DNA from: Perognathus longimembris pacificus
Lineage: Eukaryota; Chordata; Mammalia; Rodentia; Heteromyidae
Length of the DNA stretch: 64,000 nucleotides
Reading direction: 5' to 3'
NCBI RefSeq assembly: GCF_023159225.1
Contig: NC_063176.1
Span: 32,777,786 to 32,841,785 of the forward strand
Position numbers and translations under genes: made by a program. The first letter of the stretch is position 1. Every line of letters begins with the position of its first letter. This document shows positions 57,141 through 64,000 of this stretch, one piece after another. Below the pieces are notes generated by a model. The model was not told the origin of the DNA, searched no databases, and saw only the letters and a list, made by a program, of their open reading frames with translations.

Positions 57141-60100
57141 GTAGCAGATGCCTTAATTTATAGAAAGAGTTAACCATATTCACTGATTGTAGTAAGCTTA
57201 TATTCTTGAATACACATACAATATGTATTTATTATAATTATTATTTGGGGAATATTTCTACAGGTGATAGAAATTAGCAAGAAAGAAGAATTAAATATTG
57301 AGTTATCAGATAATTTTGAAGTTTCTCTCTACTTGAATATGTAGAAGTTATTTCTTGGCTAATCCATACTCAACAATACTAGCCAGGTCTCAAGCAATAA
57401 CTTCTGGAACTTTTACTGTGTGCTTCAAAATACCATGTGAACAAGAAACATTGATGCATTCTATGAACTAGTTATTTCAGAATGATTCTTCTCCCCAGAT
57501 GCCATGTCAGCCCCATAAAGAAAAGAATTGTATCTTACTTTTCTTTTGAGACTCTTCTATGAGCCTAGAGTTAGTCTTAATAAATATTTGCTTAATCTAA
57601 TTAAAATAGATACATCCCTTGAATTCCTGAGCCAGTTATGTTATGCTGTGCAACACTGCCCAATTAATAATTAAATATGGCCATATTTGGTTTGTTTCAA
57701 ATTAAAATAAACAAATAACCTTTTTCTGTGTGCAAAAAACAAACAGATTGTGAAGGGTCTCAAATTAGTTCTCTTTTAAATTTGTTTTGTCGATTGTAGG
57801 TTTTTCAATTTTGATACAATTTCTCAAGTCTGGTTTTGGGGCTCTCTTATTTCTGTAAGTCCTCACAATACTTTATGGCCTCAACACAATGAAATAACCT
57901 AATACATTTTGAGGCTTCAGAGACACTTCTAGAAATTGTTTATAAATGATTCCATGATAATATGATTTAAAAACTTAGTTAAAATTAACCATCCATGGGT
58001 TTTATTATGTACATGGGCTATGTTTTGTCTTAATTCTGGCAGCACCTGATAATTCTAGTACACTTATCTGAAATTAGTCTTTCCATGGAAATGTGAGTTA
58101 GTTGAAATTTCTTTATGTAATAAAAATTTCAAGATGTTTTTATAGGATTTCAGCACCTGCTGACTTCATTACAGCCTCAAATAAGAAATCAGAAGAACAT
58201 TTGGAAAAATGTTGACTAATGTGGAAAATAAATGTGAAAAAATAGAAATGAGATATTACTTTCATATTGTAAGTTCTTGCGTATATGTAGTAAGTTCTAG
58301 AGAATTAGAAGAAAAAATGCCATCATTTTGCAAAGTGCACTGATATACTATTTTCTTGTTGGAAGAGTTTACTTCCATTGTTTTTGAGACAAAATAGTCT
58401 AGATAAATGTTCCTATTCAGACTTTCATTACCATTAGAATAAAAATAAAATCTCCAGTCTTTAGTCTCTAGTCATTTAAGAAATTTTTATTTAATAACAT
58501 TACTTTAATACTATTGTTAAGGTGACTAAAGACTCTTCAAAAATTCTAAGTTTTACTAAAAATACTAATGATACCTAGCCACATAGCATAATGCATAAAT
58601 AATGTGGCATCACTTTTATATACTCTAATTAACTTTATGCCTGACATCCAAAAAGCATCCACTGAGAAATAATTGTATTTACTATGACCATATATTTAAA
58701 CTCTTTGTACACAGGATATCTTTGCTCAAGTCTACTCCTCTACCCACTGCACTTTTGAAATATCAGTATCATTAGCTAGTGAGGTCTAGTCAAACTGTTC
58801 TGTGTAAAGGCATTTGGGTACTTATAAAAAATAAATCAAATCAGTCCTGTCACTTCAGGAAATATTTTATTAACAAAACAATGATCATATACTAGTTTTA
58901 AGAAACATTTTCTAATGGAGGGGAAATGATGATTGCTTACAGCTGTTTGTTCTATAATCGAAAATGAGATAGCTACTTCCTCAGGGAGAGGAACTCCACA
59001 GCAACCCATTTTATGCCAAAATGATTTATTGAACTTAATTGTGTGTGGCATTTAATAAAAAAAGAGGCTCCTACAGAAGAAATCTTTTGATACATCTGCA
59101 AGAACGTAGCCTATGATTGCTGCAATGTTTGTATGTGTGTGTTTTAGAAACAAGCTTACCCAATTGTGGAAAACAATATTGCTAGTATGTAGTGTCTATT
59201 ACACTGTTGACCATTGGAAGAAAAAGATGTGTATCTGTCCTCTGTACTTTTATGTGAAACTTCAACTTCTGCCCCCCAATGAAGTATCAATTTCATAGGA
59301 ATAGAATAAAGGTGGATTTTTTTTCCTTTGAAGAATCACATGTGAGCTTCTCAAAGGATACGTGTATTTCATTTTCTGTGCTACAAAGGTAGTTTCTATC
59401 TTACAGCTGAAAAGTGTTTTCAAATTAAACTGATGGAATAAAGTATCACCAGAGATTATAATTGAATTTACTGTGACCTGTTCAGGATAAAACTTCGTTC
59501 ATTAAAATGTAAAATATAATATTTCCTCAGGGTCAAGATGTTCAACTTTGTTGATGGCAACACCACTTTGTTATATACAAGCTTCAAATTTTGTATTGTT
59601 TGTACAGTATGACACTTTGGTGTGATAATGCAATTGAATTTTAAAAAGATTCTAAAGACACCATGAATTTTAAAATGAGATTTAGAAGACAAAATGATAG
59701 ATTCTTTACTGCCAATGAAGGAGATAATATGGGCATGTAAAACGTGTGAAAAATAAGCTTATCTGTCATTGTATTTATTGATTTTTAAATTCAACTTCAA
59801 GTAGACTGGATGAGAGAAAGGTCTATTTTGATTCTCTTTTTGTGATCAATTTAATAGCTCATAAAATTTTGGAGATGTCTTTTCAGGGAATATTGGCACA
59901 AATATTCATAAAATTCTTCCATTAAGTAAGATATGAAGTAGTTCTCAGAGGAAATATATTTCTGCCATAGATAAGCACATTGTAAAATAATCTGTTTAAA
60001 GTGAATATGCAAAATAGGGTGATTGGTCCTCTGCTGCTTTGTATTCGAAATAAATTGGAATATCTTGAAATGGTTGAGACTTCCCAAGTCGAGTGTCTAG

Positions 60101-60224
60101 GGTCTTCCATGGAGGCATGCATTCCTATCACAATCAAAACGGAATCATGTACTCTGACAGGATGCATATACATAATGAAAGCTAACCACTTAAGTGTAAT
60201 TAAACCTGTGGAGTTTAAATAATA
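57141..60224. other. Anonymous AT-rich sequence
   Basis: About 3 kb with no recognised repeat, RNA gene or exon-like frame. Confidence 0.5.
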
Positions 60225-60655
60225 TTGTATTAATCCATTTCTTGATTGCTATGACCTGAGACTCTTCCTACAAAGAGAAGAGAATTATCTTGCTCATAAC
60301 GTTGGAGACTGGAAGTCCAAATATCATCTTATCCACTCTGGATAAGACTTCTCAGATGAAGTTATGGCAGAAACATGCCAAAAGAGAGATCAAAAGGAAA
60401 AACAAGAAGCCAGAGAGTGCAAAAGAGTTTGTTTTTCCTTTTTATAAAAACTCTTTCTCCAGAAACTGGAGACCTCTATGGATGATGTTAATTTATTCTG
60501 AGGGAAGCATTTTCATGCTAACATGCTAAACATCTTTTCCTAGGTCATACCTCTTAAAGACTTTATTACCTTCCATATTACTATTCTAGGGACTGATCTT
60601 CTAATATATGAAATGGGAGGAACACATGCCAACCAAATTCATTCCATCACAGACA
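60225..60655 (-). mobile_element. MLT1-like MaLR LTR, antisense
   Basis: The top strand reads GTATTAATCCATTTCTTGAT then TGCTATGACCTGAGACT, TTGGAGACTGGAAGTCCAAA, CATACCTCTTAAAGACTTTA and CACATGCCAACCAAATTCAT, an order typical of a reversed ERVL-MaLR LTR as recalled. Diverged. Confidence 0.6.
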
Positions 60656-60720
60656 TGTCAAGAATTAAATTCATAGGAGCTGGGAAATAATGATTTAAAA
60701 AAAAAATAAAAAAACTTCCA

Positions 60721-60921
60721 AGGGCTGGGAATATGGCCTAGTGGCAAGAGTGCTTGCCTCCTACACATGAAGCTCTCGGTTAGATTCCCCAGCACCACAT
60801 ATATGGAAAACGGCCAGAAGGGGCGCTGTGGCTCAGGTGGCAGAGTGCTAGCCTTGAGAGGGAAGTAGCCAGGGACAGTGCTCAGGCCCTGAGTCCAAGG
60901 CCCAGGACTGGCCAAAAAAAG
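60721..60921 (+). mobile_element. IDL-Geo SINE with TSD
   Basis: Head and Geo complete. The TSD AAAAAAACTTCCA occurs at 60708-60720 and 60922-60934. The B box is altered (GGTTAGATTCC), which should weaken pol III transcription. The A tail is short with a G interruption. Confidence 0.96.
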
Positions 60922-61044
60922 AAAAAAACTTCCAGATAATTTGTTGTTTATTTTCTTCTGATTTTTTTGTATTCTATTATGCTTATGATGCTTACTGGCA
61001 TAAGGCTTCCTTGGCCCCCTCACCAGCCTGGCCATTTATAAAAT

Positions 61045-61215
61045 GTGAATCTTTCAGTTACTTAAGTACTCTGCTTTAGTTTCCTCACCAGCAAAATAAA
61101 AACTAACAACTACTTACAGGATTTTTCTGAAAATGAAATGATTTAAAACCATCCTGACCAATGCTTTAAATGAAAATAGCGTATTATCTGGGTAAACAAA
61201 TAAATATTCATAAGT
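61045..61215 (+). mobile_element. MIR SINE fossil
   Basis: TTTAGTTTCCTCACCAGCAA then AATAAAAACTAACAACTACT, TTACAGGATTTTTCTGAAAA and TGAAATGATTTAAAACC follow the MIR 3' half order. Confidence 0.6.
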
Positions 61216-61317
61216 TTCTAAGCTATTATTTAATAAAGCCACGGTGAAAGTTTTATTTATTCTTCTATTGTATTTTTCCATAATATATCAAAGCAGTTCT
61301 ATCTATTTTTATGTTAT

Positions 61318-61440
61318 TACCATTTTTTGGTGGTACTAAGGTTCGAACTTAGAACCTCAGTTTGTCTAGTCAAGCATTCAACCACTTCAGTCTCACTCTA
61401 AGCCCAATAGGCAGGATCTCCTATCAACCCTGGTGTTTTC
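61318..61440 (-). mobile_element. Old tRNA-like SINE piece, antisense
   Basis: The minus strand contains GAAGTGGTTGAATGCTTGAC and GTTCTAAGTTCGAACCTTAG, with a retained GTTCGAACC B-box core; a short part of the neighbouring head may follow near 61405-61430. Confidence 0.6.
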
Positions 61441-61764
61441 TAAGGGATAAATGACCAAAATATTCATGGTACAGTCACATCATACAATGCTACTCAGTAA
61501 TGAAAGGAACTAAGGTTACTATTCAGCGTTGACTATATGTGGAATATTCCAAGTTTCTGAAATTTAAAAACTGCTAGGGATTTGGGATGGGGACTGAACT
61601 GAGGGAGGTGGGTGTGTTTATGATAGAACTGTTTACTCCTCTAACCTCTGCTCATAGAGAATTAACTATACACACAGAATGAGTAGAAGTAGAATTGAAC
61701 AATTCAGAATAAAAAATATGAATTGTATCCATCCACTGTCCTGGATATATTTTCCAAAAATTCA
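61441..61764. other. Anonymous sequence
   Basis: Nothing recognisable; a weak L1-like stretch (CATGGTACAGTCACATCATA ... CTACTCAGTAATGAAAGGAA) near 61467-61510 was too short to call. Confidence 0.45.
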
Positions 61765-62475
61765 TTTTTAATTAAATTTTATTGACAAGGTGATGTGCGG
61801 GGGGGGGGTACAGTTACATAATAAGGTAGTGAGTACATTTCTTGTCATATTTGTTACACCCTTCCTCATTTTTCTTTTCCTTCCCTAGTTCAGGTAAGCG
61901 TATATACAATATCCAGTGTACCAAAATCATATACAGTAACCACGTGGTGTACACCAAAGGAGATTCACCTAGAACATTAAATGCAAAGACAACAATAGAA
62001 TCCTCCTGTGTCCTTCTCTTGGAGTTCTTTTTGCTTATCCACATATAATCACGTGTACATAGCTGTTGAACTATTGTGATCCTCTGATAGGTATATCCTA
62101 GACCTTTCTATGTTTGTTTAGTAGTTGTTTGGTTTTAGACACATAATGTAAAGTTGCTAACTCCAAACACGTGGAAATACCATGTGAAGTTGGTTATTTT
62201 GCAGACCTCGTGTCTACTGCCCCCCTCCACCCAACAGTCATATATCAAGAAGACCATCCGCCTTTGCTCTCTGTGCTCTAGGCTTGTATCACTCAACATT
62301 ATTTGTTCAAGCTCTGACCATTTCCCTGAGAATACAAGTATTTTATCATTCCTAATTGCTATGTAGTATTCCATTGTGTACATGTACCAGATTTTTTTGA
62401 TTCATTCATCTGTAGTGGGGTATCTGGGTTGTTTTCATATTTTGGCTATTGTGAATTGTGTCCAAATATTCATTT
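61765..62475 (-). mobile_element. L1 3' end (3'UTR plus ORF2 tail), antisense
   Basis: TTTTATTGACAAGG at the left edge, a G run (61799-61808), GTACAGTTACATAATAAGGT, ACAATATCCAGTGTACC, then the reversed ORF2 tail with GCTATGTAGTATTCCATTGT and TCATCTGTAGTGGGGTATCT. The minus-strand frame 62135-62383 (MYTMEYYIAIRNDK...) is the ORF2 tail. Confidence 0.9.
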
Positions 62476-62517
62476 TTATCTACTAGACATAGTGTTCCTT
62501 CTACTATTTTTTTAAAA

Positions 62518-62543
62518 TAGTACTATTAGTACTAATAGTACTA
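62518..62543. repeat. Perfect 26-bp palindrome
   Basis: TAGTACTATTAGT followed immediately by its exact reverse complement ACTAATAGTACTA, with no spacer. It lies between an L1 end and a Geo fragment. Confidence 0.95.
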
Positions 62544-62554
62544 AATAGTGCTAA

Positions 62555-62627
62555 TTTTTTGCCACTCCTGGACTTGAACTCAGGGCCTGAGCACAATCCC
62601 ACTGTCTCTGGCTTCTTTTTTTTTTTT
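62555..62627 (-). mobile_element. Geo-monomer 3' fragment, antisense
   Basis: GCCACTCCTGGACTTGAACT then CAGGGCCTGAGCAC and CTGTCTCTGGCTTC is the reversed Geo 3' half with an internal ~8-bp insertion. The internal A-rich motif has grown to a T run of about 13 on the top strand. The head is absent. Confidence 0.85.
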
Positions 62628-62715
62628 AATTACAAAGAATGATCTTTATTGACTATAATCAGAGGGTTTGCTAAGAGCGGAATAAGATCTTTTTGGGGGA
62701 GGGAATGCTATATGA

Positions 62716-63780
62716 TTTTTTTTCAAATTTTTATTATCAAACTTATATACAGAGAGGTTACAGTTTCATACATTAGGCATTGGATACATTTCTTGTACTA
62801 TTTGTTACCCTGTCCCTCATACCCCCCCTCCTTCCTCCCCCTTTCTCTTTCCCCCCCTGAGGTGTTCAGTTCACCTACACCAAACAGTTTTGCAAGTATT
62901 GCTTTTGTAGTTGTTTGTCTTTTTTTACCCTGTGTCTCTCAATTTTGGTATTCCCTTTCAATTTCGGTTTATCTTGCAAGCTATGTCCTTTGCCCTGCAG
63001 AAGCTCTACAGTTTCATTTGTCCATCCTTTCTTTGATTTGTAGTATTTCTGGGTCTTTGTTAAGGAAGATCCATCCTGTCCCAAGGAGTCCAAGTGTTTC
63101 TCCTACACTTTCTTTTAGTGTTCTCAGGGTATCTGTTTTTTTTGTTTTGTTTTGTTTTTGTTTTGCCAGTCCTGGGCCCTGGACTCAGGGCCTGAGCACT
63201 GTCCCTGGCTTCTTCCCGCTCAAGGCTAGCACTCTGCCACTTGAGCCACAGGGCCCCTTCTGGCCGTTTTCTGTATATGTGGTGCTGGGGAATCGAACCT
63301 AGGGCCTTGTGTATCCGAGGCAGGCACTCTTGCCACTAGGCTATATCCCCAGCCCAGGGTATCTGTTTTAATTTCAAGGTCTTTGATTCATTTGTAATTG
63401 ATTTTGGTGCAGGGTGATATATAAAGATCTAGTTTTAGTTTGTTCCATGTGTTGAGCCAGTTTTGCCAGCACCATTTGTTAAAAAGGTTATCTTTCTTCC
63501 ATCCTATTTTTTAGCTCCTTTATCAAAGATTAACTAGGCATAGTTCTGTGGGTTCATTTCTGGGTCTTCAATTCTGTTTCATTAATCTTCAGTCCTGTTC
63601 TTGTGCCAATACCAAGCTGTTTTATTACTATAGCTTTATAATGCAACTTGTAGTTTGGTATTGTATTCCTCCAGCACAGTTCTTTCTGCTTAGGATTGTT
63701 TCTTTTTATTCGTGGTCTTTTATTGTTCTATATGAATTTCTGGATTGCTTCCTTTATTTCATTAAAAAATGGTGTTGGGA
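62716..63780 (-). pseudogene. L1 antisense: ORF2 middle part joined to 3'UTR by internal deletion
   Basis: From the left: reversed tail and 3'UTR end, a C-rich block (62822-62858) complementary to the G tract, then at 62962-62965 an abrupt jump from 3'UTR to ORF2 coding sequence equivalent to about 8250 of the complete L1. It continues up to about the 7650 equivalent at the right edge. The missing interval is about 1.0 kb. A SINE sits inside. Non-functional. Confidence 0.92.
63140..63354 (-). mobile_element. IDL-Geo SINE, antisense, inside L1
   Basis: A T/G-rich tail (TTTTGTTTTG units), then complete reversed Geo and head. The TSD CAGGGTATCTGTTTT occurs at 63125-63139 and 63355-63369, both within reversed L1 ORF2. 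Like the copy at 26103, it carries TATCCGAGGCAGGCACTCTT, a shared variant. Confidence 0.97.
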
Positions 63781-63782
63781 TA

Positions 63783-64000
63783 TTTGAGTTCCTCAGAAAG
63801 CTAAACATAGAGGTCCCCTATGATCCAGCAGCCCCACTTTTGGGCATCTAACCAAAAGACCACAAACAAGAACACATTAAAGCCACCAGCACAACCATGT
63901 TCATCGCAGCACAATTTGTCATAGCTAAAATATGGAACCAACCCAGATGCCTCTCAGTAGAAGAATGGATCAGGAAAATGTGGTACATATACAAAATGGA
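63783..64000 (+). pseudogene. L1 ORF2 C-terminal fragment, forward, runs off the window
   Basis: GTTCCTCAGAAAGCTAAACA onward matches about 8653-8870 of the complete L1 ([33 protein letters not shown]). It starts within 5 bp of the antisense L1, head-to-head. The right end is cut by the window edge. Confidence 0.92.

Noticed and set aside
60658..61035. 125-codon minus-strand frame
   Set aside because: Most of it is the reverse of an IDL-Geo SINE; similar peptides (PGAWTQGLSTVPG type) recur at every antisense SINE copy.
62649..63302. 217-codon plus-strand open frame
   Set aside because: It runs through an antisense L1 3'UTR, an L1 deletion joint and an antisense SINE; these unrelated repeat pieces produce a chance frame with poly-pyrimidine and low-complexity stretches.
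1..64000. Beaver, squirrel or murine origin
   Set aside because: Murine B1/B2 of typical form and squirrel-type ID arrays are not seen; the young SINE is the IDL-Geo dimer known from Geomyoidea. Beaver-like B1+tRNA composites occur here only as old copies, which fits a shared castorimorph ancestor. This rests on recall and one search would settle it.
1..64000. A novel defence, biosynthetic or other gene system
   Set aside because: No operon-like gene cluster, conserved enzyme motif outside L1, or bacterial or viral gene set is visible on either strand; the window is retroelement-rich intergenic or intronic DNA.

Overview
The window looks like a non-coding stretch of a rodent nuclear genome. 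The main taxonomic clue is a SINE present in about a dozen copies. It has a tRNA-Ala/ID-like head joined to a second monomer that I recognise as the IDL-Geo SINE, described from kangaroo rats and restricted to Geomyoidea (kangaroo rats, pocket mice, pocket gophers). The assignment rests on recall of that family, so the species is not resolved. The sequence is AT-rich, full of interspersed repeats and microsatellites. I see no convincing host protein-coding gene, rRNA, functional tRNA gene or CRISPR array. Almost every longer open frame lies inside LINE-1 (L1) or is a shadow of a SINE.

Layout. 1-2009: old SINEs in anonymous DNA. 2010-9546: a complete 7.5-kb L1 with a 14-bp target-site duplication (TSD), GC-rich 5'UTR, broken ORF1, broken ORF2 and a 3'UTR with a G-rich tract. 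9547-15269: simple repeats, a probable LTR, an IDL-Geo SINE whose tail has become a GATA microsatellite, and a second SINE. 15270-15833: a GC-rich solo LTR with 6-bp TSDs. 15890-25783: an L1 3' end, MaLR/ERVL-like LTR fossils, MIR fossils and B1/Geo composite SINEs. 25784-30215: an inverted ('twin-primed') L1 invaded by a SINE, an ORF2 fragment and an antisense L1 3' end. 30216-41160: mostly anonymous DNA with scattered SINEs, microsatellites and a MER5-like fossil. 41160-42504: a forward L1 3' end abutting an orphan antisense L1 5'UTR. 42505-55300: anonymous DNA with four young or partial IDL-Geo copies. 55323-56605: a SINE fused directly to an L1 3' end. 57141-64000: anonymous DNA, an MLT1-like LTR, further SINEs and a head-to-head cluster of L1 pieces running off the window.

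How the parts relate. L1 reverse transcriptase is the likely engine for nearly everything visible: its own copies, its aberrant products (inversion, internal deletion, SINE/L1 chimera) and the SINEs that hitch-hike on it. The most interesting story is modular SINE evolution. The same right-hand Geo monomer appears behind two different heads (7SL/B1-like and tRNA-Ala/ID-like), and it seems to derive from a tRNA-like monomer also seen in older B1+tRNA composites here. I found no novel enzymatic system; the candidates for novelty are these retroelement architectures and a few DNA-structure motifs.
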